Positions 19,298-29,897 of a DNA stretch of 64,000 nt are shown here, piece after piece (position 1 is the stretch's first letter; each line of letters begins with the position of its first letter). The stretch is taken from positions 3,171,410 to 3,235,409 of the forward strand of contig OZ024791.1 of assembly GCA_964017065.1 (NCBI GenBank), in the 5' to 3' direction. The notes under the pieces were generated by a model that made no database searches, was not told the origin of the DNA, and was given only the letters and a program-made list of their open reading frames with translations. The position numbers were made by a program, and so were the translations under genes. Source of the DNA: Haliclona indistincta. Lineage: Eukaryota; Porifera; Demospongiae; Haplosclerida; Chalinidae.

Positions 19298-19483
19298 ATT
19301 TGTTGTTTGTATTTGCTGTACCATTACGTTTGTTGTTTCATTGTGTTTGTTGTATCATTGTGTTTGTTGTATCATTGTGTTTGTTGTATCATTGTGTTTG
19401 TTGTATCTTGATCATTGTGTTTTAAAAATAATAACAAGATAATTAAAGTCTTTAGATCCAATACCATAATATTTTATAGTGGG
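19298..19483. repeat. 17-bp tandem repeat downstream of the gene
   Basis: TTTGTTGTATCATTGTG is repeated about four times at 19326-19415, followed by AT-rich sequence to the start of the 99-bp array. Confidence 0.8.
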
Positions 19484-21245
19484 ATTCCCGTTAATGGGAT
19501 CTGAAGGAAATCAGAATGGGTTAACAATACCATAGTGTGATTTGACTATTTACCATTCTCGCTACAACGGGATAGAGGATTCCCGTTCATGGGATCTGAA
19601 GGAAATCAGAATGGGTTAAGCAACAATACCATAGTGTGATTTGACTATTTACCATTCTCGCTACAACGGGATAGAGGATTCCCGTTCATGGGATCTGAAG
19701 GAAATCAGAATGGGTTAAGCAACAATACCATAGTGTGATTTGACTATTTACCATTCTCGCTACAACGGGATAGAGGATTCCCGTTCATGGGATCTGAAGG
19801 AAATCAGAATGGGTTAAGCAACAATACCATAGTGTGATTTGACTATTTACCATTCTCGCTACAACGGGATAGAGGATTCCCGTTCATGGGATCTGAAGGA
19901 AATCAGAATGGGTTAAGCAACAATACCATAGTGTGATTTGACTATTTACCATTCTCGCTACAATGGGATAGAGGATTCCCGTTCATGGGATCTGAAGGAA
20001 ATCAGAATGGGTTAAGCAACAATACCATAGTGTGATTTGACTATTTACCATTCTCGCTACAACGGGATAGAGGATTCCCGTTCATGGGATCTGAAGGAAA
20101 TCAGAATGGGTTAAGCAACAATACCATAGTGTGATTTGACTATTTACCATTCTCGCTACAACGGGATAGAGGATTCCCGTTCATGGGATCTGAAGGAAAT
20201 CAGAATGGGTTAAGCAACAATACCATAGTGTGATTTGACTATTTACCATTCTCGCTACAACGGGATAGAGGATTCCCGTTCATGGGATCTGAAGGAAATC
20301 AGAATGGGTTAAGCAACAATACCATAGTGTGATTTGACTATTTACCATTCTCGCTACAACGGGATAGAGGATTCCCGTTCATGGGATCTGAAGGAAATCA
20401 GAATGGGTTAAGCAACAATACCATAGTGTGATTTGACTATTTACCATTCTCGCTACAACGGGATAGAGGATTCCCGTTCATGGGATCTGAAGGAAATCAG
20501 AATGGGTTAAGCAACAATACCATAGTGTGATTTGACTATTTACCATTCTCGCTACAACGGGATAGAGGATTCCCGTTCATGGGATCTGAAGGAAATCAGA
20601 ATGGGTTAAGCAACAATACCATAGTGTGATTTGACTATTTACCATTCTCGCTACAATGGGATAGAGGATTCCCGTTCATGGGATCTGAAGGAAATCAGAA
20701 TGGGTTAAGCAACAATACCATAGTGTGATTTGACTATTTACCATTCTCGCTACAATGGGATAGAGGATTCCCGTTCATGGGATCTGAAGGAAATCAGAAT
20801 GGGTTAAGCAACAATACCATAGTGTGATTTGACTATTTACCATTCTCGCTACAATGGGATAGAGGATTCCCGTTCATGGGATCTGAAGGAAATCAGAATG
20901 GGTTAAGCAACAATACCATAGTGTGATTTGACTATTTACCATTCTCGCTACAATGGGATAGAGGATTCCCGTTCATGGGATCTGAAGGAAATCAGAATGG
21001 GTTAAGCAACAATACCATAGTGTGATTTGACTATTTACCATTCTCGCTACAATGGGATAGAGGATTCCCGTTCATGGGATCTGAAGGAAATCAGAATGGG
21101 TTAAGCAACAATACCATAGTGTGATTTGACTATTTACCATTCTCGCTACAATGGGATAGAGGATTCCCGTTCATGGGATCTGAAGGAAATCAGAATGGGT
21201 TAAGCAACAATACCATAGTGTGATTTTAGTATTTACCATTCTCGC
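19484..21245. repeat. 99-bp tandem array, highly homogeneous
   Basis: GATTCCCGTTCATGGGATC recurs every 99 bp from 19578 to 21162 (17 regular units plus a variant first unit at 19484). Units are almost identical. The visible variable site is CTACAACGGG versus CTACAATGGG, with the T form in one unit near 19961 and in a run of units from about 20655 to the end. This indicates recent block amplification. It forms the right subterminal region of element T. Confidence 0.95.
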
Positions 21246-21442
21246 TACAATGGGATCGGCAATCCTTAACAATATTTAACATCATGGGTTTTGTAAAACC
21301 CATGATGGAAATCTCCAATGGGATAGACAATAAACCCATTAATGGGTAATGTAACACTTTCACATTAATGGGATTAAACAATGGGATTTGGTGACATCCC
21401 ATTGTATTTCCCATTAATGGGAAATGCTTATAATTTCCTGTG
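21246..21442. repeat. Right end of element T with dyad repeats
   Basis: CCCATTAATGGG and close variants occur several times (about 21322, 21366, 21409) together with AACCCATGATGG. These match the dyads at the left end of T (15508), and the end is TAATTTCCTGTG. Confidence 0.7.
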
Positions 21443-21891
21443 AGCACTGCCATATCTTCGCCGTACGGGCGTTTCAAGCTAATCTAACGTTCTGAAGCTC
21501 TTTGTGCGATTACAAAGAGACCTTCAGAAGCAAATGAAACCAGGTCTAAGGTGGTAAACCAGAGTTCACGTGGTCACCCGTTTGTTCATCTTCTTTCTTA
21601 TTCTTCTTCAGAGAGCCTAGCGCCGTGGTTAGTGAGCTATTCGAGACAAAACTTGCCTACACAGAAACGACACTAGTCGTTGGGAGCAGTGCACCTGATA
21701 TCTATTTAAGCCTAAAACACTAACAGAAGCGAGTATTTTCAAGAAAACAGCGATTTTTGGTCCATAATCAGACTCCATTCCATCATTCTTTTGAACTCCG
21801 TTACTAGGTTAAGCCTAGTTCACAATGCGTCGCAGAGCTAAGCGACGCGGCACCGCGTACGCGTCGCTCAGCTTTGCGACGTATTGTGAAC

Positions 21892-22667
21892 GGGTGTCTC
21901 TAAAATCCGGACCGACGGACCCGAACTGTCTAAAATACTGACTTCGCTTGGGTGCGCAACGTAAGGCCAATAATGTATACGAGGAAAGATAGGCCAATAA
22001 TGTATTATACGAGGAAAGATGTATAGTATAAGAGCAACATTATAATAATAATACCGTAATAGTAGTACATACTGAAGTTATAATACTGTAGGAAAACACC
22101 AAGTGAGCGCTAATAACAACTGGGTTGCCAGCAGAGGTCGACCTGTCCTCTTTAAATGGTGGAGTTCTTGGCAATTGTCCATCTTTTGTCAAAGAGACAT
22201 CATAATGAACTCCTCCTACATTACATATTTCAGTTTTTCCAGATTCTCTGGTAAATCTTTTAGCAGAGTAAATTGAACTCTGAACAGTGTGAAAATGTGT
22301 GCATATCACTAACGTACACTGGAACTTCACTGGCTGTAGCATCATGCTTACGCAGCCAGAATTTAACGGCATTATTTGCATGGTTCCAATGGAGAAATAT
22401 GCGGATATTAGCCTTTGGTCTAACAGCCTTTGGTCTAACAGGACACTTTGCACAACTCTTGCCCCTCAGGATTCAATAGTAGGTCTAAAACTGTGGAATT
22501 TGGTAGGTCTTCATGTGGCTGTAACACCAGGCAAGGCGCTGCTTCTCTCGCTGCTTCCATTGCTACTCCAAGGTCAGCGTTGTATGTCCGGACTAGCGGT
22601 CCGGATTTTAGAAGTTGTCGCAAGTCCGGTCCGTCGGTCCGGTCCGGTCCGGATTTTAGAGACACCC
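21892..22667. mobile_element. Mutator-like (MULE) element with 9-bp duplication
   Basis: Ends GGGTGTCTCTAAAATCCGG (21892) and its inverse ending at 22667, flanked by ATTGTGAAC at 21883-21891 and 22668-22676. A 9-bp target duplication is characteristic of Mutator-like elements. The right end has an expanded GGTCC run. No transposase is recognisable; a 137-codon minus-strand frame (22040-22453) has no known domain. It is inserted in the subterminal part of the Harbinger. Confidence 0.8.
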
Positions 22668-22807
22668 ATTGTGAACTTGGAACGCGTGCTTAACGCGTGC
22701 CGTTTTGACGCGTCGCAAGGATAGAGACGAGTTCTATTTCATGCGGCGCGACGCGTAATTAAACAGGAGATAACAATAGGGTTAGCCCCCTGCGGCTGAT
22801 TATTATT

Positions 22808-23387
22808 GAGTCTCGTTAAGCGGAGACTTCCTAATTAATAGGGCTAGGGTTCTCCTCAGCACTCGCGTTGTGCGCACGCGTACAGAATTACTATAAAGGC
22901 TTGTTTGTAGCACCAACCGGTCAGTTGGTTCGGTGGCACAGCGGTTTAGTATGGTGGCTTGTGATGCAGACGGTCAGAGTTCGTTTCTCGCAGAATGCAT
23001 GTTTTTTGTGTTTTTTTATTTATTTATAAAAGTTAAGTTTTACTCCATCCTTAGTTGAGGCCTGTTTATGACGACTCTCCCGACGATCCTTAGGCTTACT
23101 AAGGGCCGAAGGCCCGGTTTAGGACGACCCTCCCGACGATCCTTAGTTAGGAAGACTCTCCCGACGATCCTTAGTTAGGAAGACCCTCCCGACGATCCTT
23201 AGTTAGTTAGGAAGACCCTCCCTACTTTGCGCAGTTAGGAGAAGGTTTTTAGGGTTTTGGGTTTAGCTGTATGTTAAACTTAGTGCTACAAACAAGCCTT
23301 TATAGCAATTAGTATCGATGATGACTCGCATAACGCGAGTGCTGAGGAGAACCCTATTAATTAGGAAGTCTCCGCTTAACGAGACTC
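22808..23387. mobile_element. Second TIR insertion, possible MULE MITE
   Basis: Inverted ends GAGTCTCGTTAAGCGGAG (22808) and the mirror ending at 23387. The arms extend about 110 bp with small indels. ATTATTATT flanks both sides (22799-22807 and 23388-23396), which fits a 9-bp duplication but is low-complexity. It ends 20 bp before the ATG of the MADF gene. It contains a tRNA-like segment and a roughly 30-bp tandem repeat (CGACGATCCTTAGTTAGG, 23090-23225). Confidence 0.7.
22927..22993 (+). repeat. tRNA-like (SINE-type) segment
   Basis: TGGCACAGCGG (about 22934) matches a Pol III A box and AGAGTTCGTTTCTC (about 22977) resembles a B box, with spacing of about 40 nt. There is no clean acceptor stem and no CCA context, so this is likely a SINE or decayed tRNA copy inside the MITE rather than a functional tRNA. 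Confidence 0.4.
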
Positions 23388-23407
23388 ATTATTATTATGG
23401 CGGGAAA

Positions 23408-25268
23408 ATGAACTTCGAAGAAGCACTAATAGAGCAAGTTCGTTTGTTTCCCTGCTTGTGGCAAACAACAAGCAAGAGCTACAAGGATTTGAGAGTAAGA
23501 GAGAACGCTTGGAAGGAAGTAGCAGACCAGGTATACGTTGCTGTTAGCTTTATATTTTTATAGTGATGCATGCAGCGGCTTCAGAAGTTGCCATGTCATG
23601 CACAGTATACACATTATTTTATTTATTCTACTAGTAGCAAGAGTTTATAATGAACAGAGAGTATCGCACTCCAATTGGTCCATCACGGAGACTCTCGGGA
23701 AAGTAACGTGACCAGCACGCGAGCAAATGACGTCCGCAAATAATTAATTTTATAACGTGACGTAACAATGCATACTCTAATGCGGCTGGCATGCGTGGGC
23801 ACGCTGAAGCAAGCTACGTATATTAAAGTCTGATGGAAGAGCTATTTGAAGAGTGCATTGGCGCTGAAATCTGATGTCCTTTCGTTACTGTGTATCCCAC
23901 CCGAAAATTAAGCCAATCGCCATATTCTTTGTCTCCAGCAGTACTTAAAGCGTTAATGAAGCTGTCCACTGGTAAACTAGCTGGTCGTTTTGCCTGCGGA
24001 GTTCCATGAAACTCGTGATCGCTTGCTGCTGCTCGCTTCATCGTCGTTGCTAAGGCTTGCACATGCAGGTCGCTGGGCGTGCCTAGCCTGCATGCATTAC
24101 GTAGGCAAAATCGACAAGTATTGAACAACGTCAGAACACGTAATAGCGCTCGCGTGCTGGTCACGTTACTTTCCCGAGAGTCTCCGTGATGGACCAATTG
24201 GAGTGCGATACTCTCTGTTCATTATAAACTCTTGCTAGTAGCTATTCACCACAATTCACCACAATTGCATTCTTCAAGTGATAGTTTGTTTAGTTAAGTA
24301 TACTTGTACAATGTCTAACCACAATAACAACATGCATGGTTTACATGTACAAGCACCATGTGTAGGTACAGGTTGCTAGGTCATTTCACAGCCCCCTCAC
24401 AAAGGCTAAAATTAATATCCTCAGCTGTTTAATTATTATAGAGCTGTTATCCTTAGCTGTTTAATAAGTATAGTGCATGACTACAATTATACTGGTATTG
24501 TTCCGCTGCATACTAATGATGCTATACTATATATGATGCACAGACGAAGCGTACAACAGAACTGTGCTCCACAAGGTGGAAATCCTTGCAATATAAATTT
24601 GTGAAAGAGCTGCGTAAGGTGAAGGCAAGGAAATCTGGAGATAAAGGGCCTCCATATGTTTCTCCATGGAAGCTCTATAGGGCACTGACTTTCCTGACAG
24701 ACTCTGTGAAACACAGGCAGTAAGTAGTAAAAGACTTCACAAAAACATGCATTGCATGCTGTTAAAATTCTTTAGGTCTGACAGCAACCTTGAATTGCAG
24801 CTCGTCGCTGAACCCAAGGTTGCTGAATGCACTCAAAGCCTGGAAAAAACAGCTACAACAAGTGACGGTAGTGACCCAGCAGCTTCGACTATAAGTGGTA
24901 GCACTGAAGGTAGTGCCCCGAGTGCACAAGGTGCTGATGACGTAAGTGCTGCTAAGCCAACCACCACTAAGCCACCTTCTAAGCGCCAGCTCGAAACACC
25001 CGGCAAGCAGAGCTCTAAGAAGCAGAAAAACGAAGATCTGATAGATGGCTTACTGATACAGACATTAGGTCAAATAAATACTGAAACAAAAGATGACGAA
25101 GACAACCTTTTTGGACGGCAGGTGTCGGCTACTCTTCGTCGACTTAGCAGACACCAAAAAGCCATAGCAAAGCTGCAAATTCAAAGTGTCCTACTCAATG
25201 TTGAGTTTCCTGGTCCAGCTACATGTACTGATAACCAGGCATATTATCCATACAACAGTGAAGTATAA
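23408..25268 (+). CDS. MADF-BESS (Myb/SANT-like) protein of Harbinger
   Basis: Three exons, 23408-23530, 24544-24719 and 24776-25268, join in frame to 263 residues. Exon 1 and exon 2 give the MADF domain (residues 1-100): ALIEQVRLFPCLW, RENAWKEVADQ, then RWKSLQYKFVKELRK and PWKLYRALTFL. A Ser/Thr/Pro-rich linker with a basic PSKRQLETPGKQSSKKQK follows. A BESS-type motif near the C-terminus (LFGRQVSATLRRLSRHQKA) closes it. Harbinger transposons encode such a DNA-binding partner, which brings the nuclease to the nucleus and to the ends. All splice sites are GT..AG. Intron 1 holds a 599-bp insertion. The frame is intact, so this gene may still be functional. Confidence 0.85.
23632..24240. mobile_element. 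599-bp TIR element inside the MADF intron
   Basis: The element is 23637-24235. Ends GCAAGAGTTTATAATGAAC and the mirror; the inverted arms are about 85 bp and nearly identical. TAGTA flanks both sides (23632-23636 and 24236-24240). A 124-codon minus-strand frame (23823-24197) contains KRAAASDHEFHGTPQAKRP and DKEYGDWLNFRVGYTV, unknown to me, possibly the head of a captured or ancestral gene. Superfamily not assigned. Confidence 0.75.
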
Positions 25269-25349
25269 TCTAATTAAATCTCAGAGACAGTAGATTTTTA
25301 GTGCATGAGACAGTATATTATTCTTGCATAAGTTGCTATTGTATATGGA

Positions 25350-26882
25350 GTGTGTCAATATATCAATCATATGAGGTGCGTTGAATGCGATCATATTGCC
25401 AGTTCACTTCACCAGCACTGCTGCAAAAATAGCTGGCAAAGCTATCCCTAACTTCAGCAGCAGATCTTGAACATCTATGATAGATAATTTTAACTTGAAT
25501 GGCATGGTGAGGTTTTTATTTTACCTGTTATGGGACGTCGGAATATGCGCCACCTACATGCATCAATACAGTCAGTATTATAATAAGACATAATACTTAG
25601 TACAGCACCTTGAGGCAAGAATTCCAAATGCATTTTCAGATATTCTTCTAGCACGGCTTAATCGGTAGTTGAAAGCCGACTTCTCTTTTTCAAGAAACTT
25701 TCCTGGATACGGCTTCAGCAGGTTGGTACGTAGTGGAAAACCGTCATCTGCCACCACTACATACGGAAGCTTTGGTTCCGTTGTGCCTAAAATTAAGACA
25801 ATTTAAATTAAATTTAATAATCATTATTATTTTTAATGTTACATCCTCAATTATGTAGTCATACTATCATTATCATTCAATTTGATTTTTACCAGGCAAA
25901 GAACGATCATCAGGAATATCAAGTACATTATCCTTTGATGTCAGCGCCTGTCCAAATGAACAATTGGCAAAAACTCCACTGTCATTCTGTCTACCAGCAT
26001 CTCCTGTGCATTTCAAATTATAGTATTGGCTTAAATTATTAATGCTGCTAGCTCATGATACTCACCAACATCCACATACGAAAATCTGTACAATGCATCG
26101 ACCACAGCCATAAGTACTACAGAATGTGTCCCCTTGTAGTTATAGTAGTAGGAACCACCGTTAGAAGGGGCTTGAATGATGACATGCTTGCCATCAATGG
26201 CGCCTTGGATCCAGAGAGAGAGAGAGAGATAATAGCAACGTGCATGCATGAATTGTAGCTACCTATGCAATTTGGGAAATTCCACAGGGCCTCAAACTGT
26301 TGGCTGATACCCAGCCAGTCCTCCTTTCTTGATGGTGCCTTCACATAATCAGGCTGTAGCACTGCCCACAATGCAATGCATGTCTCCTGGACTATGCCAC
26401 ACACGGTTGATTTTCCGATGCGGAAATTGAATGACAGAGATACCTGTACAACACAGCAGTGGTACTGAATAATAACTATTAATAAATTAAACAACCTGTG
26501 AGTCTCCAGTAGCAAGGAACCTCAAAGTTAGAGCCAACCTCTCTGCAGTAGTGATAGCTGCCCTTTCCCTGCTGAAGTACGACCTCTTCTTTAGCAGTGG
26601 ACCTACCTGCAATAATTATAACAACAATGCATTATTATTTGTTTGTATTTACCTTGCTCAACAAGCTGTCAAATCTCTCCCTGGTCATGCGCATGTACCT
26701 GAAATGCAATTCTGTGTCGCCAAGGTGCATTTCTTGTATAAGGTTTAATAATCGCCTTGCTGGCGTCTCTTGAGAAATATTTCTCTTATCCAGATGCTTT
26801 TCGGACGCTTTCTGCGATTCTTTTTGCGACGTACATATAGTGCTAGGAGAAGCACACGTGTTCTCTCTTTGCTCGAGGCCAT
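25350..26882 (-). pseudogene. Harbinger DDE nuclease (transposase)
   Basis: Minus strand, ATG at 26882. Exons: 26882-26653, 26606-26496, 26443-26263, 26203-26066, 26003-25893, 25786-25609 and about 25552-25524, then a C-terminal piece ending near 25367. The signature blocks are in order: [57 protein letters not shown] (first Asp), DAGRQNDSGVF, LPYVVVADDGFPL (second Asp) and RISENAFGILASR (Glu), then IFRRPIT and a tail VRDSFASYF...VNWQ. One frameshift near 26757 splits the N-terminus. A stretch normally between RRPI and the tail is missing. So the catalytic triad is present but the gene is inactive as it stands. It converges with the MADF gene. Confidence 0.88.
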
Positions 26883-27332
26883 GTGAAGCGACGCAATGTA
26901 GACAGAGCAACGCGTTTATTGTGAACCAATCACCGCGCTATACGCAATCGCGGAACGTCACCAACCGCAACGCGTCGTTTAGCTTTGCGACGCATTGTGA
27001 ACTAGGCTTTACGCCTACTCGCGCACGCCCGTGTATGTAATTATTCTGATACAAGTGCACCTTAGTACAAATTGCTTAGAACGCGAGTGCTGCTGGCACT
27101 AGCAGCGTTCACAGCAGACAACGAGCAAATCGTCACTGTTACACCGGATTTGTCTGTTCAGGCTTGTAAGAATGCTAGCTTAAGCTTAGCTAATGTTGCA
27201 TCATGGTACGTGTTGCATGCAGTGCAGAGTCGATTGAGTGCATTGCGGGGCATGCCCGGCACTTAGTTCTCTTTATACACTGTATTAGCATAAGTGCCAA
27301 CTAAGTCATTAATAAAAAAAGAAAAGAAACAA

Positions 27333-27612
27333 GTAATAAAAACACTTTAACCAAAATGGAAGAGATTTAGGGTTGGTATATTTATCGAAAAAGTATGGAA
27401 ACAAGATTTGAAATGAAACGGATTGTAACAATAGCAGTGTAATGCTACCTCCCTAAATTAACTGCTTTCGATAGTTGTGGTTAATTTAATAGGGAGGTAG
27501 CATTACACTGCCATTGTTACAATCCGTTTCATTTAAAATCTTGTTTCCATACTTTTTCGATAAATATACAAACCCTAAATCTCTTCCATTTTGATTAAAA
27601 TGTTTTTATTAC
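27333..27612. repeat. 280-bp palindrome at the end of X
   Basis: Arms of about 120 bp are near-perfect inverted copies: GAAGAGATTTAGGGTTGG at 27358 with its complement near 27570, and GCAGTGTAATGCTACCTCCC at 27437 with its complement near 27500. They flank a 36-nt asymmetric loop with CGATAGTTG. The inner X copy (from 16106) has only the half next to the loop plus the loop in opposite orientation. Confidence 0.85.
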
Positions 27613-29897
27613 ATGTAATAATAACAAAATAATGGTAAAAAAATTAAATAAATAAAAACCATTTCTCCAATGACGCCTGGGAACAATGTTTGTTTATTTT
27701 GTGTTCACCTTAGTGTAAATCTTGCTTAAGTTTGTCTTTTGGTTTTTTGTTTTTTTTCCTTTGGTTTATTTTTTTCTCTCTTTTATTTCCCTACATCTTA
27801 AAATAATAAAATTATTTTATTATTATTATATTTCTTTTCAATAATACACAAGGAACTATAATACATAAAAAATGTAATATTAAAATAATGGTAAAAAAAT
27901 TAAATAAAAAAATGAAATAAAAAACATTGTTCCCATGACGCCAGGGAACAATGTTCTTTATTTTATTTTTTTACTTAATTCTTTTTAAAATTATTTAATT
28001 ATTATTATATATTTTTTCAATAATACACAAGGAACCACAAACATAAAAAATATATTAATAGCAAAATGATGGTAAAAAAAATTAAATAAAAAAATTAAAT
28101 AATAAACATTGTTCCCATGACGCCTGGGAACAAAGTTTTTTATTTAATATTTATGTTCAATTTTTTAACATTATTTTATTATTATTGTTTTTTTTGTGTA
28201 TGTGGTTCCTTGTGTATTATTGAAAAAATACAAAATAATAAAATAATGGTAAACCCAATTAAATAAAAAAAATTAAATAAAAAACATTGTTCCGACGACG
28301 CCTGGGAACAATGTTTTTCATTAATTATTTTTAATCATTATTTCATTATTATTATATATTTTTTTTCGATAACACACAAGGAAAAACATACATAAAAAAT
28401 ATAATAATAAAAATTAATAATGATAAAAAAAATTAATAAAAAACATTGTTCCCAGGCGTCATGGGAACACTGTTTTTTATTTAATTTTTTTCTATTAATT
28501 TTTTTTACCATTATTTTATTATTTTTATACATTTTTTTAAATAGTACACAAGGAACCACATACATAAAAAATATAATAATAATAAAATTAAAAAAAAAAT
28601 TAAATTAAAGACAATGTTCCCATTACGTCTGGGAACAATGTTTTTTATCTAATTTTTTTTACCATTATTTTATTATTTTTATATTTTCTATGTATGTGGT
28701 TCCTTGTGTGTTTTTGAAAAAATATATAATAATGATAAAAATAATAATGGTAACATAAATTAAAAAAAAAAATTCAATAAATAACGTTGTTCCCATGACG
28801 CCTGGGAACAATGTTTTTTACTTAGTTTTTTTATTTAATTTTTTTACCATTATTTTATTATTATTATATTTTTTATGAATGTGGTTCCTTGTGTACAATT
28901 GAAAAAAATATAATAATAATAAAATAATGGTAAAAAAAAATTAATATAAAAAAATTAAATTAAAAACAATGTTTATTATTCAATTTTTTTACCATTATTT
29001 TATTATTTTCTTTTTCAGTAGTACACAAGGAACCACATACATAAACAATATAATAATAATAAAATAATGGTAAAAAAATTAATATAAAAAAATTAAATTA
29101 AAAACAATGTTCCCATGACGCCTGGGAACAATGTTTTTTATTTTATTTTTTTTAACATTATTTTATTATTGTTATATTGTTCATGTATGTGGTTCCTTGT
29201 GTACCACTGAAAAAAAAAATAATAAAATAATGGTAAAAAAAATTAAATAAACATTGTTCCCAGGCGTCATGGGAACATTGTTTTTAATTTAATATTTTTA
29301 TTTTTATTTTTTTACCATTATTTTATTATTATTATATATTTTTTCAATAGTACACAAGGAACCACATACATAAAAAATATAATAATAATAAAATAATGGT
29401 AAAAAAATTAAATAAAAAACATTGTTCACATTCATCATGGGAACAATGTTTTTTATTTAATAGTTTTATTTAATTTTATTTAACATTATTTTTTTATTAC
29501 AATATTTTTTATGTATGTGGTTTTTTGTGTATTATTGAAAAAATATATAATAATAATAAAATAATGGTAAAAAGATTAAACCATTATTTAATTATTATTA
29601 TATTTTTTATGTAGGTGGTTCCTTGTGTACTATTGAAATAAAAATATAATAATAATAAAATAATTGTAAAAAAAATTAAATTAAAGAAAATTTTCCCATT
29701 ACACATGGGAACAATGTTTTTTATTTAATTTTTTTTACCGTTATTTTATTATTAATATATTTCTTATGTATGTGGTTCCTTGTGTGTTATTGAAAAGATA
29801 TATAATAATGATAAAGTAATGGTAAAATAAATTAAAAAAAAATTCAATAAAAAATCATTGTTCCCATTACGCCAGGAAACAATGTTTTTTATTTATT
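27613..29897. repeat. AT-rich dyad array, block 1
   Basis: Alternates two palindromic modules at 145-182 bp spacing. Module A is CATTGTTCCCA + 7-nt core TGACGCC + TGGGAACAATG. Module B has arms TTTTACCATTATTTTATTAT and the complement, with core ATGTATGTGGTTCCTTGTGT. A modules start near 27925, 28107, 28285, 28442, 28611, 28783, 29103, 29249 and 29418. Cores occur in both orientations. No gene. Confidence 0.9.

Larger units (their letters stand above)
15488..21445. mobile_element. Element T: CACTA-like transposon carrying a SAM-like gene
   Basis: T (15491-21442) starts CACAGGAAAAATTATCG and ends in the inverted form ...TAATTTCCTGTG, flanked by AGC at 15488-15490 and 21443-21445. Both ends are followed inward by CCCATTAATGGG dyads and then by tandem arrays (95-bp units left, 99-bp units right). 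Both arrays contain CCCGTTCATGGG. CAC ends, a 3-bp duplication and repetitive subterminal dyads fit the CACTA/CMC group. No transposase was recognised; the only gene is the spliced one at 17575-19297. Non-autonomous with a cargo gene, or a family whose transposase I do not recognise. Confidence 0.55.
21809..27011. mobile_element. Harbinger (PIF) DNA transposon, two-gene
   Basis: The element is 21812-27008. Inverted ends start AGCCTAGTTCACAATGCGTC (about 38 bp, three mismatches), flanked by TTA on both sides (21809-21811 and 27009-27011). The empty site is visible in the inner X copy. It encodes a MADF-BESS protein on the plus strand and a DDE nuclease on the minus strand, the standard Harbinger pair, arranged convergently. 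Three smaller elements have inserted into it. The transposase is damaged, the MADF gene is not. Confidence 0.93.
15275..27612. mobile_element. Element X (outer copy), split into three pieces by nested insertions
   Basis: X is recognised because an uninterrupted inverted copy exists at 16106-17272. The outer copy consists of 15275-15490, 21443-21811 and 27009-27612. Joined across the T and Harbinger insertions, these are colinear with the reverse complement of the inner copy. X begins GCGGTAGTCGTGGCATATTT and ends in a large palindrome (27333-27612). It encodes no recognised protein. The Harbinger junction is exact, since removing that element and one TTA restores the inner-copy sequence. Superfamily unknown. 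Confidence 0.7.

Noticed and set aside
15600..21245. 95-bp and 99-bp arrays considered as CRISPR
   Set aside because: There are no unique spacers, the whole period is repeated, and the genomic setting is eukaryotic.
22040..22724. Several overlapping frames of 68-141 codons in the MULE-like element
   Set aside because: None has a recognisable domain or splice support. They are mentioned only as content of the element.
27072..27266. Signal-peptide-like 64-codon frame in element X
   Set aside because: The inner X copy has different frame and stop positions in the homologous segment, so the frame is not conserved.
28338..28608. Lys/Asn/Phe-rich frames in the AT-rich array (also 34345, 38921)
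   Set aside because: They are composed of low-complexity arm sequence and present on both strands, as expected from palindromic AT repeats.
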